Shown here: positions 7,801 through 14,666 of the stretch, in pieces
How the letters are laid out: every line of letters starts with the position of its first letter
How positions within the stretch are numbered: position 1 is the stretch's first letter
Source of the DNA: Levilactobacillus koreensis JCM 16448
GTDB taxonomy: Bacteria > Bacillota > Bacilli > Lactobacillales > Lactobacillaceae
Reading direction: 5' to 3'
DNA length: 64,000 nucleotides
Assembly: GCF_001435525.1 (NCBI RefSeq)
Contig: NZ_AZDP01000079.1
Location: 25,832-89,831, forward strand
Notes under the pieces: generated by a model
Database searches by the model: none
Told to the model about the DNA's origin: nothing
What the model saw: only the letters and a program-made list of their open reading frames with translations
Translations under genes and position numbers: made by a program

Positions 7801-8553
7801 CTAAAGGTTGAGGCGTCCCCCACAGTAGGTGAAATTCCTGTCAACCGCAGTGCGACCGACACCAAATTTATGCTTCTGAAATGTGCCCTGTTCCCTAGCT
7901 ATATAATGAATATAGTCATCTTCTGCATTTTCTGGTAATAACTGGGTAAATTCGCCCGTCATTAAATCCATATCAACAATTGCAATAACATCAAAAAGCT
8001 TAGTCCCAAGGTTATTGAATTTCCCTTGCTGATTTTGCAAGTTAAGTAATGAGAGCGGAGTATAGTGATAATCTGTCTCAGTAAGAGCGATTCCCATAAT
8101 ATCTTTTCTAGTCCTTAACAAATGGTCATAGTGCAGTTTAAGAAAAACACCACTACTCGTCAATTCTAGCTTCGACTTGTTTAGTTCCCGAATGGCCGTA
8201 ATAACCTTTAGTTTTTGAAAGGTTGACCCATCATTCTTGACCTCTATAAAATCCATTGATAGTTTATTACTGATAGCTTTCTCCCAGAATCGCTTGGCAC
8301 CACCCTGATACTTAATACCACAGAGGTGCATGAAATTATTTTTTCCAAATCTAACATCCAGCCACTTAACCTGCTTACCAGTCTCATAAAAGAAGAATCG
8401 TGACTTCCCAATTAGATTTTCTAAAATGAATTGTTGTGCTTGATATATTTTAGGCAATTCATTAATAAATTGCCTCTTTTCTTTTAATGTTAATCGATGC
8501 GTTCGAACCACGTCTGCTTTTTTCTCCAATTTAAAGGACTCTCTCTTAGCCAT
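7801..8553 (-). CDS. PBECR4-like nuclease-domain protein, candidate type III toxin
   Basis: 250 residues, no signal peptide or membrane segment. The centre (about residues 65-185) resembles the PBECR4 domain, a barnase/EndoU/colicin-E5/RelE-like nuclease fold described from phage and polymorphic toxins: FGKNNFMHLCGIKYQGGAK, then FWEKAISNKLSMDFIEVKND, GVFLKLHYDHLLRTRKDIMG and YTPLSLLNLQ. I place the start at 8553 (GAGGAGAAAA before ATG); the open frame further upstream runs through the RNA repeats and is not coding. Directly upstream are a promoter, two 56-nt structured repeats and a terminator-like hairpin, the arrangement of type III toxin-antitoxin loci. The protein does not look like ToxN/AbiQ, CptN or TenpN. 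The family assignment is from memory of sequence motifs and is moderate; toxicity is inferred. Confidence 0.6.
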   Translation of the reverse strand: MAKRESFKLEKKADVVRTHRLTLKEKRQFINELPKIYQAQQFILENLIGKSRFFFYETGKQVKWLDVRFGKNNFMHLCGIKYQGGAKRFWEKAISNKLSMDFIEVKNDGSTFQKLKVITAIRELNKSKLELTSSGVFLKLHYDHLLRTRKDIMGIALTETDYHYTPLSLLNLQNQQGKFNNLGTKLFDVIAIVDMDLMTGEFTQLLPENAEDDYIHYIAREQGTFQKHKFGVGRTAVDRNFTYCGGRLNL

Positions 8554-8577
8554 TTTTCTCCTCATAAGAAAAGACCA

Positions 8578-8603
8578 TTGACATCCAGTTAATCTGATGT
8601 CAA
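8578..8603 (-). terminator. Terminator-like hairpin between RNA repeats and nuclease gene
   Basis: The perfect 8-bp stem TTGACATC/GATGTCAA with a 10-nt loop is followed on the minus strand by a U-rich tract (GGTCTTTTC) and then the ribosome site of the nuclease gene. Position and form match the leaky terminators that set the antitoxin:toxin ratio in type III systems. Confidence 0.55.
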
Positions 8604-8621
8604 CGGCCCCATTAAGAACAG

Positions 8622-8733
8622 GTTTTTTGTCCCCAGCGGACGGGGTCAGTAGCAGAACTACTGACAAAATTATCTGGTTTTTTTGTCCCCAGCGGACGGG
8701 GCTAGTAGCTGAACCACTAGCAAATTTATCTGG
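8622..8733 (-). repeat. Two 56-nt direct tandem repeats with covarying hairpin
   Basis: Units 8622-8677 and 8678-8733 match almost base for base except in the internal hairpin (8645-8665 and 8701-8721). There the arms read GTCAGTAG/CTACTGAC and GCTAGTGG/GCTACTAGC on the minus strand: base pairs change but pairing is kept. A partial third unit end (CTGGTTTTT) abuts the array at 8731-8738. Confidence 0.85.
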
Positions 8734-8789
8734 TTTTTAGGTTGCCTGACCAACCAGAAACTAAAAAATTTCTCTTAGTCTCTATGTGA

Positions 8790-8818
8790 AATATACAGTA
8801 TTTGATTCGAAAAGTAAA
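8790..8818 (-). promoter_or_regulatory. Promoter of the RNA-repeat/nuclease locus
   Basis: The minus strand carries -35 TTTACT and -10 TATATT separated by 17 nt, about 50 nt before the first repeat unit. From here to the terminator at 8937 (8819-8936) I see no gene. Confidence 0.6.
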
Positions 8819-8936
8819 CCAAATCGCACATTTTTAATGACTTCTACTACGTTTCAATTAATACCTCTGATTGGGATGGCATTTGATACGGGACTGTCTG
8901 GAATTAGATGGCGAACTAGATTCAAACTCCAGTTAC

Positions 8937-8971
8937 AAAAAAAGAGGCCAGCTCATTTCTGAGCTGGCCTC
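8937..8971 (-). terminator. Intrinsic terminator of the phosphoketolase gene
   Basis: A perfect 12-bp stem (GAGGCCAGCTCA/TGAGCTGGCCTC) with a 4-nt loop is followed on the minus strand by seven T residues. Confidence 0.95.
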
Positions 8972-9001
8972 CCGAGTTTTAATTAACGTTGAATTAAAGA
9001 A

Positions 9002-11461
9002 TTACTTCTTTAATGGCGTCCATTGCCACTTCGTAAATTCTTCGATATCGCGACCTTCGTCACGAGTGATCTTCATGTGCTTAGCTAAGATGGTGTCCAT
9101 CTTGGCGTCGAAGGCTTTACCGGCGGCTTCGTCGATAACACCCTTGGCGATCAAGGTGTTAACAGCGTCCTTGGCTTGGTGGAACCGGTCAAGTTCGGAG
9201 TAAACACGCATGTCGTAAGCAGTGGTGATGTCACCGTCTTCACGGTAACCATGAACGTGTAAGCCTAAGTGTTGACGTTCGTAGAACATTGATTCGATCA
9301 AGTCTTCGTAACCGTGGAAACCAAAGACAACAGGAGTCCCGGATTGGCCGAAGAATGAGCTGAATTCAGCGTCGCTCAAGGCACGGTCATCGTTAAGAGG
9401 CCCGTTCTTCTTTTGCAGACGTTCTAATTCAACAACGTTTACGTAACGCATCTTAACGGCTGGGAAAGCATCGTTGATCAAGTCAACAGCTGCCAACGTT
9501 TCGATGGTTGGTTCAACACCAGCGGAAGCAAAGACGATATCAGCATCTTCGCCTTCAGCAACAGTGGAAGCCCAGTCGATAGTCTTCAAACCGGTGTTAG
9601 CCAGTTCTTCGGCTTCGGCAACGGAGAACCATTGTTGACGAGGTTGCTTGGAAGCAACGATGTGGTTAACCTTTTGACGGTCCTTGAAGGCACGGTCAAA
9701 GACAGCTAACAACGTGTTCCCATCAGCTGGCAGGTATTGGCGGATGAAGTCAGACTTCTTTTCAGCCAAATGAGTTAACATACCTGGGTCTTGGTGGGTG
9801 TAACCGTTATGGTCTTGTTGGAATACAGTTGAAGTTGAAACCAGGTTCAATGATGGGTAATCATTACGCCATGGTTCAGCAGCAGCCTGACGGATCCACT
9901 TGAAGTGTTGCGTCGTCATTGAGTCGACAACCCGCAAGAATGATTCGTAAGACGTGAACACACCGGTACGACCAGTTAAGGTGTAACCTTCAAGCCAACC
10001 TTCAGCTTGGTGTTCTGATAATTGAGCATCCAAGATACGGCCTTCTGGGGCTTCGTATTGGTCATTTGGTTCCTTGACCTTACTCATCCATTGACGGTTC
10101 GTAATCTTGAACATTTCCCAAAGACGGTTAGACATCGTTTCGTCAGGTCCGAAGATCCGGAATGACGTTGGGTTCTTCGTAGCAACGCCAGCGAAGAAGG
10201 TTGACAGAACGTTCATATCCATGTTCTTGTTGCCATCTGGCAATTGAGTCCCACGGTTACTTTCGTTGATGTCGTTAGCGAAGTCTTTCCAGTTAGGCAG
10301 GTCGAGCGTGTCGGCCTTGGCACCGCGAACACGGCCACCATTGGCAACTGGGTTAGCAGCCATCCGCTTGTCGCCCTTAGGAGCGAAATCAGCGACTTCT
10401 GCCTTCAATGAACCATCCGTGTTGAATAATTCAGTAGGCTTGTATGAGTTCATCCAAGCTTCGAATTCTGGAAGTTCGTCAAGCTTACCTTGTGCTAAGC
10501 CAAGTGGAACTTGGTGAGCACGGAAGGAGCCTTCGATTGGTTCGCCGGCTGGGTTCTTTTGAGGACCGCCCCAACCCTTAGGTAAACGAGCGATAACGAC
10601 TGGCCAAGCTGGGATAGTCCCATCTTCGTACTTGCCGTTTTCACGAGCGTCCTTTTGGATTTGTTGAATGTCAGCGATAGCTTGGTCAAATAACTTAGCA
10701 GCTTTTTCGTGGTAAGTCATGTAATCATGGATATCGTCATTTTCAAGGAAACGAGGTGACCAGCCTAAACCTTCGAAGAACTTAGCGATGTTTTCGTCGC
10801 TCATCCGTGAGAAGATCGTTGGGTTGGAAATCTTGAATCCGTTTAAGTCAAGAATTGGTAATACGGCACCATCGTTCTTAGGGTTCAAGAACTTGATGGA
10901 GTTCCATGCAGTCATGGCTGGGCCAGTTTCAACTTCCCCATCACCAACAACCGTAAAGGCGATTTGGTCTGGGTTGTCTAAGACAGCACCAGTAGCATGT
11001 GAAAGTGAGTAACCAAGTTCCCCACCTTCGTGGAGTGAACCAGGCGTTTGGGCAGTCATGTGGGAACCAATTCCACCAGGGAATGAGAACCGCTTGTACA
11101 GACGTGACATCCCTTCAAGGTCCTGAGTGATTTCAGGGTAAGCATCCGTGTACGTGCCGTCCAAGTAAGAGTTCGTTACCATTACTTGACCACCATGACC
11201 AGGGCCACCGATATAGAACATGTTCAAGCCGTACTTGTTGATCAAACGGTTGGCGTGAGCATACAGGAAAGTTTGTCCTGAAATGGTACCCCAGTGTCCG
11301 ATAGGCTTAACCTTAACGTCGTCCTTTTGGATCGGTGTGTTCGTTACTGAGAACAATGGGTTGCTCTTCAGGAAGATCATACCACCGGAAAGGTACGTTG
11401 TAGCGCGCCACCAAGCGTCAACTTTTTCCAAGTAAGACTTGGAATCAAAATCTACTGCCAT
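9002..11461 (-). CDS. xfp: D-xylulose-5-phosphate/fructose-6-phosphate phosphoketolase
   Basis: This is a full-length 819-residue phosphoketolase. It cleaves xylulose-5-phosphate (and often fructose-6-phosphate) with phosphate into acetyl-phosphate and a triose or erythrose phosphate, using thiamine pyrophosphate and Mg. It is the key enzyme of heterolactic fermentation. Visible signatures are GGPGHGG (about residue 83), the [15 protein letters not shown] motif, the TPP/Mg motif [15 protein letters not shown], and [12 protein letters not shown] in the pyrimidine domain. A strong promoter and an AAGGAG ribosome site precede it, and a strong terminator follows, so it is monocistronic. Codon use looks that of a highly expressed gene. 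Confidence 0.98.
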   Translation of the reverse strand: MAVDFDSKSYLEKVDAWWRATTYLSGGMIFLKSNPLFSVTNTPIQKDDVKVKPIGHWGTISGQTFLYAHANRLINKYGLNMFYIGGPGHGGQVMVTNSYLDGTYTDAYPEITQDLEGMSRLYKRFSFPGGIGSHMTAQTPGSLHEGGELGYSLSHATGAVLDNPDQIAFTVVGDGEVETGPAMTAWNSIKFLNPKNDGAVLPILDLNGFKISNPTIFSRMSDENIAKFFEGLGWSPRFLENDDIHDYMTYHEKAAKLFDQAIADIQQIQKDARENGKYEDGTIPAWPVVIARLPKGWGGPQKNPAGEPIEGSFRAHQVPLGLAQGKLDELPEFEAWMNSYKPTELFNTDGSLKAEVADFAPKGDKRMAANPVANGGRVRGAKADTLDLPNWKDFANDINESNRGTQLPDGNKNMDMNVLSTFFAGVATKNPTSFRIFGPDETMSNRLWEMFKITNRQWMSKVKEPNDQYEAPEGRILDAQLSEHQAEGWLEGYTLTGRTGVFTSYESFLRVVDSMTTQHFKWIRQAAAEPWRNDYPSLNLVSTSTVFQQDHNGYTHQDPGMLTHLAEKKSDFIRQYLPADGNTLLAVFDRAFKDRQKVNHIVASKQPRQQWFSVAEAEELANTGLKTIDWASTVAEGEDADIVFASAGVEPTIETLAAVDLINDAFPAVKMRYVNVVELERLQKKNGPLNDDRALSDAEFSSFFGQSGTPVVFGFHGYEDLIESMFYERQHLGLHVHGYREDGDITTAYDMRVYSELDRFHQAKDAVNTLIAKGVIDEAAGKAFDAKMDTILAKHMKITRDEGRDIEEFTKWQWTPLKK

Positions 11462-11540
11462 GAATTCTACACTCCTTCGTGTCGTTGAGTTGCATCTTCT
11501 AAATTAACATCAATGAGTCAGAGTCAATTTGTATTCTTTA

Positions 11541-11568
11541 ACTATACTAAACTTTTCGAAAAAGTCAA
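11541..11568 (-). promoter_or_regulatory. Promoter of xfp
   Basis: The minus strand carries -35 TTGACT and -10 TATAGT with a 16-nt spacer, 80 nt upstream of the ATG. The stretch 11569-11842 upstream holds no gene I can support. Confidence 0.75.
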
Positions 11569-11842
11569 CCTTTTTCTAAAGTGGTACGACCCAATATCTG
11601 AACAAATCACTTTTCATAGCCAACACATTTTGTAAATTCCGTACCAAAATCGACCGTTTGAGTTCGCCCACGACCCTTCTATCGGTTGCCACGACTTGTT
11701 TTCCCAGAAACTGAATTCGAAATCCGAATTTCGTTCTCAGTATACCAGATTTTCACCGTGAAGCATCGTGGTTTACTCGTACCTGGGGAATTTTCTTTGC
11801 GGGAATTACCCATTTTCATTTTCAAATTGGACCGATTTACCC

Positions 11843-11876
11843 GAAAAAAGACTAAGCCGATGAGCGACTTAGTCCG
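11843..11876 (-). terminator. Terminator downstream of the glycosyltransferase remnant
   Basis: The minus strand has GACTAAG...CTTAGTC followed by six T residues, just past the stop codon of the remnant at 11894, which shows that the remnant is a genuine gene end. Confidence 0.8.
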
Positions 11877-11893
11877 TTTTCAATCCAGTTTTT

Positions 11894-12151
11894 CTAATTT
11901 TCATCTTCAACAGCTCGCGCTAACTTGGTCGTGAGCCGCTGTAATTGCCGCTGATAGTTCAGGAATAGCCCGGTAAACTTGCCGTCACTGTTGGCGTCCC
12001 ACGGTTTCGGCGAACCACAGTAGTGCAAAATGACCGTGTTGGCCATCACCCAGTGAATGTCGTGTTGACTCAGGCTGCGGGTCTGGTAAATCAGATATTT
12101 TCGTGTGTCGTAGTTCCAGATTTCCTCGGGAATTTCTACGATATCTGACCC
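11894..12151 (-). pseudogene. C-terminal remnant of a family 8 glycosyltransferase
   Basis: On the minus strand the first codons after the TnpB element read GSDIVEIPEEIWNYDT and continue through LSQHDIHWVMANTVILHYCG, SPKPWD and a terminal helix to a TAG at 11894-11896. The ILHYCGSPKPWD segment is the conserved C-terminal motif of GT8 (LPS/glycogenin-like) glycosyltransferases, where the His helps bind metal and nucleotide. Only about 85 residues remain. No start or N-terminal domain is visible on the other side of the element, so insertion was accompanied or followed by deletion. Confidence 0.75.
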
Positions 12152-12330
12152 GTCAATTGCTCCTGAATTAATTCAGAGGCTTGTCGCTCACGTGTCTGAC
12201 AACACAGTAGTCCAACATGCCCGTTAGGCACTCCTACTCGTAGTGGCAACATCATCGGGTAATTGACGGCTACCCGTTTAACTGCCAGGTTTACCCAGCA
12301 GTCATTAGCTTCTTAATCTTTGGGTGCTTG
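12152..12330 (-). ncRNA. Predicted TnpB guide RNA (reRNA/omegaRNA), copy 1
   Basis: The segment from the TnpB 3' end to the element's right end is highly conserved in both copies, including TTACCCGATGATG and GTAGGAGTG (minus strand). By established TnpB biology this region is the guide RNA scaffold, and the host bases just beyond CAATTGAC (here GGGTCAGATATCG) would be the guide. The 5' limit is a guess. Confidence 0.45.
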
Positions 12331-13511
12331 GCGCCGCTCAACCAATCCTGTCCCAGCATCTCAATATTCATTGCTCCTAATCGGTCATCGTTACAACGAT
12401 ATTGGCATTGGGCACACCAATACTCGTGAGTATCGTGATGCCGATTGGTTTTCTCAACCAGTCCACACTTGGGACAGCGTTGTGAAGTGAATGCTGGACT
12501 CACCTTCAAAACAGTACTTTGAATAGCCTGAGCCTTGTACGTTAAGAAAGATTCTAATTGAAAAAAAGACCAAGAACGATGGCTGTTGCGTAAGGACTTG
12601 GGCAAATCGTCAGTATTGAACGTCACATTAGTTAAGTCTTCCAGGACAAAAAGGGTATGCGACCCATATGCTACAACGAGTGTCTTAGCTAGCCGATGAT
12701 TCACATCGGTCATCCAGCGGTTCTCTCGTTGAGCCAGTTGCTTCAGTTTTTTCTTGGCAGACTTGGTTCCCTTACTTTGTAATTGCCGACGAATCTCTAG
12801 GAACTTTTTTCGCTTACGTAAAATCTTTTGACCGTCAAAGAATATCGTTTTTCCTTCACTATCAAAGGCAGTTGCTAAAAAGCGTAATCCACGATCAATC
12901 CCTACGACTTGAGGATTACCTTGCTGGTCAAAATCAGAAACCTCTTTGGTAATACCAATATGAAGGAACCACTTGCCTCGGTTGTGGATCAACTTGGCAG
13001 TCCCTAGCTTCCAGTCTGCCGTAAAGTATTTCTCAAATCCTTTGTCGGTGAACCCTAACTTAGTCCGCTTACCCAGAGTGGTTATCGATATTTGCCGCAT
13101 CTTATCCACGAAAGAATAGTTGCCCTGGCGAACCAAATCCGCTTGTGGACGATGAAACTGGATGGGTTTTACCAACCAGGTCAGGTCTTTGGGAACTTGG
13201 ACCCACTTGTTTTCTTCGTTCTTGTAGCGATAAGGATGTTGCTTCATTTGTTCTTGAACTGTCTTGTAGCGAGCCACAACTGTCCGAAATACAGACTGGA
13301 CCATCTGACTATTGAGTGCTGATGCTTGTCTAAATACTTTGTACAGGTGATGATTGATTTTTAACCAACTCAGCTGAAACTCATGTTCAAAGATCCATTG
13401 ACTGACAAGATTAGCTAGCCGTTGATATTCGTGGCTCATTGCTAGAAATTGATCTGCTTGATTTGTGTCCGGATAGAGTCTCAGTTTGATTGTTCGTCCC
13501 AGCTTAGTCAA
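12291..13511 (-). CDS. tnpB: RNA-guided endonuclease TnpB, copy 1
   Basis: 406 residues, TTG start preceded by GGGAGGT. The N-terminal domain begins LGRTIKLRLYPD. RuvC-like catalytic segments are visible: VVGIDRGLRFLATAF (first Asp), LFVLEDLTNVTF (Glu) and CNDDRLGAMNIE (last Asp). The zinc ribbon between the last two is CPKCGLVEK...YWCAQCQY (four Cys). All catalytic residues appear intact, so the enzyme may be active. The copy at 30961-32181 has the same length and is very similar. TnpB uses a guide RNA from the element's right end to cleave the empty donor site and favour element retention. Confidence 0.92.
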   Translation of the reverse strand: MTKLGRTIKLRLYPDTNQADQFLAMSHEYQRLANLVSQWIFEHEFQLSWLKINHHLYKVFRQASALNSQMVQSVFRTVVARYKTVQEQMKQHPYRYKNEENKWVQVPKDLTWLVKPIQFHRPQADLVRQGNYSFVDKMRQISITTLGKRTKLGFTDKGFEKYFTADWKLGTAKLIHNRGKWFLHIGITKEVSDFDQQGNPQVVGIDRGLRFLATAFDSEGKTIFFDGQKILRKRKKFLEIRRQLQSKGTKSAKKKLKQLAQRENRWMTDVNHRLAKTLVVAYGSHTLFVLEDLTNVTFNTDDLPKSLRNSHRSWSFFQLESFLTYKAQAIQSTVLKVSPAFTSQRCPKCGLVEKTNRHHDTHEYWCAQCQYRCNDDRLGAMNIEMLGQDWLSGAKHPKIKKLMTAG

Positions 13512-13699
13512 TAGCTACCTCCCCTGAAGATTGGGTTAAGTATACCATGATTTGTTCTCGAAAAAGGGGAACACATGTTTTAGAAAACGTTAAATTCTTG
13601 CATTCACCCCGCGATTAAAATCGCAGGTTTTCTGCTTACTCTTTAATAACACAAATTATGACCCCAGCCAATCGTCTTTCGTGGTGATAGCTTATCCAA

Positions 13700-13739
13700 G
13701 ACAATTTGCCTAGGTAAATTGTCCCTCACCAGCTATACT
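13700..13739 (+). promoter_or_regulatory. 24-bp palindrome with -10 box upstream of the GST-like gene
   Basis: GACAATTT (13700-13707) and AAATTGTC (13716-13723) flank GCCTAGGT, giving a near-perfect 24-bp palindrome. A TATACT -10 lies at 13734-13739, and the poorly matching -35 would fall inside the palindrome, which suggests an operator for a dimeric regulator. Confidence 0.55.
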
Positions 13740-13772
13740 GAAACCATTACAGCTAAGGAGTGTGTCTCGACT

Positions 13773-14404
13773 ATGAAGTTAACGTTATTTTATGCGGCCG
13801 GTGCGAGTCCCATGGCACCCCACATTCTGCTTGAAGAACTCGGTCTACCTTATCACTTGGAAAAGGTCAATTTGGATAACAAGACTTGGGGCCAGGGAGA
13901 CTACAATCACTTGAATCCCAAGTCCTACGTCCCCGCCCTCAAGGTCGATGACCAGCCATTATTGACGGAGTGCGCCGTGATTCTTGAATTTGAACCCAGT
14001 CGACTCTCATGCCGCAATACGCGACACCGGCCTACTGGGAGCAGCGAGTTTGGCTCAACTACATTGCAACCGAGCTGCACAAAAACTTCATTTCACCCTT
14101 CCGACATGGAAACTGGTTGCCAAACACGACCGACTCCAAAACGTTGGTGTGGATACGGGTACAGCCCCGATTGGCCTTCGTGGAACAACAACTAGCTGCT
14201 GGCGGGCCCTATTTGTTAGGTGACACCTTCTCCGTAGCCGACCCCTACCTCTTCGTCATGACAAACTGGATGCAACGGCTCGGCTATAGTTTTGATAGCC
14301 TCCCACAGTTGGCAAAGTTCGACAGCCTTATGCGGCAACGGCCAGCCGTTCAGCGGGTCTTTGCGCAGGAAGGTCAGCCACATTCTTTGGTGGACGGGGA
14401 ATAG
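13773..14404 (+). pseudogene. Glutathione S-transferase, frameshifted
   Basis: The first part (13773 to about 13990) encodes a thioredoxin-fold GST N-domain: MKLTLFYAAGASPMAPHILL, then GLPYHLEKVNLDNKTW, LNPKSYVPALKVDDQPLLTE and CAVILEF. The matching C-domain continues in another frame from 14009: [50 protein letters not shown] and [13 protein letters not shown]. Around 13990-14008 the join is out of frame and looks a few residues short, so an indel has broken the gene. A beta-class GST is the best fit. An AAGGAG site precedes ATG. Sequencing error is the alternative explanation. Confidence 0.8.
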
Positions 14405-14446
14405 AAATCTGTTAGATTATCAGTCATCTTAAACCTAGTTAACCTC

Positions 14447-14493
14447 GAAAGACATCGACCAACTCCGATTTAGAGTCGTCCGATGCCTTTTTA
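14447..14493 (+). terminator. Intrinsic terminator after the GST-like gene
   Basis: The arms AAGACATCG and CGATGCCTT, with inner AACTC/GAGTC, are followed by a T-run. Confidence 0.7.
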
Positions 14494-14577
14494 ATTAGCC
14501 GTTTATAATAGTGTGATCTATTCTTACTGATTTCATCTTCTGAAAATATCTCATTCATAAATTCTTGTCAATTAAGC

Positions 14578-14627
14578 AAAAAATGCGGAAGCAAAATCAG
14601 AAAGAATCTGACTTTACTTCCGCATTC
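14578..14627 (-). terminator. Intrinsic terminator of giant adhesin 1
   Basis: On the minus strand AATGCGGAAG..., inner TCAGA/TCTGA, and CTTCCGCATTTTTT form a long stem with a T-run downstream of the adhesin stop codon. Confidence 0.85.
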
Positions 14628-14666
14628 TTCAATCGAGATACTTAATACCTGTTAACTCCTAATCAG

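Larger units (their letters stand above)
8578..8783 (-). ncRNA. Predicted structured antitoxin-like RNA with two tandem repeats
   Basis: Transcription from the promoter at 8790-8818 would produce, on the minus strand, a leader with two small hairpins (AGACTAA/TTAGTTT and GGTTG/CAACC). Two copies of a 56-nt unit follow, and then a final hairpin. Each unit contains AAACCAGATAA, an 8-bp hairpin with a TTCWG loop, and the fixed hairpin CCCCGTCCGCTGGGG, followed by an A-run. The CCAG of each unit can pair with CTGG of the CCCC..GGGG segment, so a pseudoknot is possible. The hairpin arms covary between units. The ends are estimates. Confidence 0.6.
12152..13646 (-). mobile_element. IS200/IS605-group element with TnpB only, copy 1
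   Basis: The element holds one TnpB gene and no TnpA. Its right end is exact by comparison with the copy at 30822: both end in CAATTGAC on the minus strand, after which the sequences diverge. The left end lies near the subterminal hairpin GCGATTTTAATCGC (about 13612-13625). Homology to copy 2 fades at ATTAAAG (13640-13646). There are no terminal inverted repeats or target duplication, as expected for this group. Mobilisation would need a TnpA supplied elsewhere. Confidence 0.8.

Noticed and set aside
8622-8733. Possible short CRISPR array
   Set aside because: There are only two units, the differing part is a hairpin whose arms covary rather than unrelated spacers, and no cas genes are near. 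A structured RNA fits better.
8850-8930. tRNA-like end (ATTCAAACTCC) near 8925
   Set aside because: No matching acceptor stem or anticodon arm could be built.
8871-9203. 110-codon plus-strand frame over the xfp end
   Set aside because: It runs through the xfp terminator hairpin and the antisense of the enzyme's conserved C-terminus.
11686-11934. 82-codon plus-strand frame between xfp and the GT8 remnant
   Set aside because: No ribosome site, no recognisable motif, and it overlaps the minus-strand terminator and the GT8 tail.
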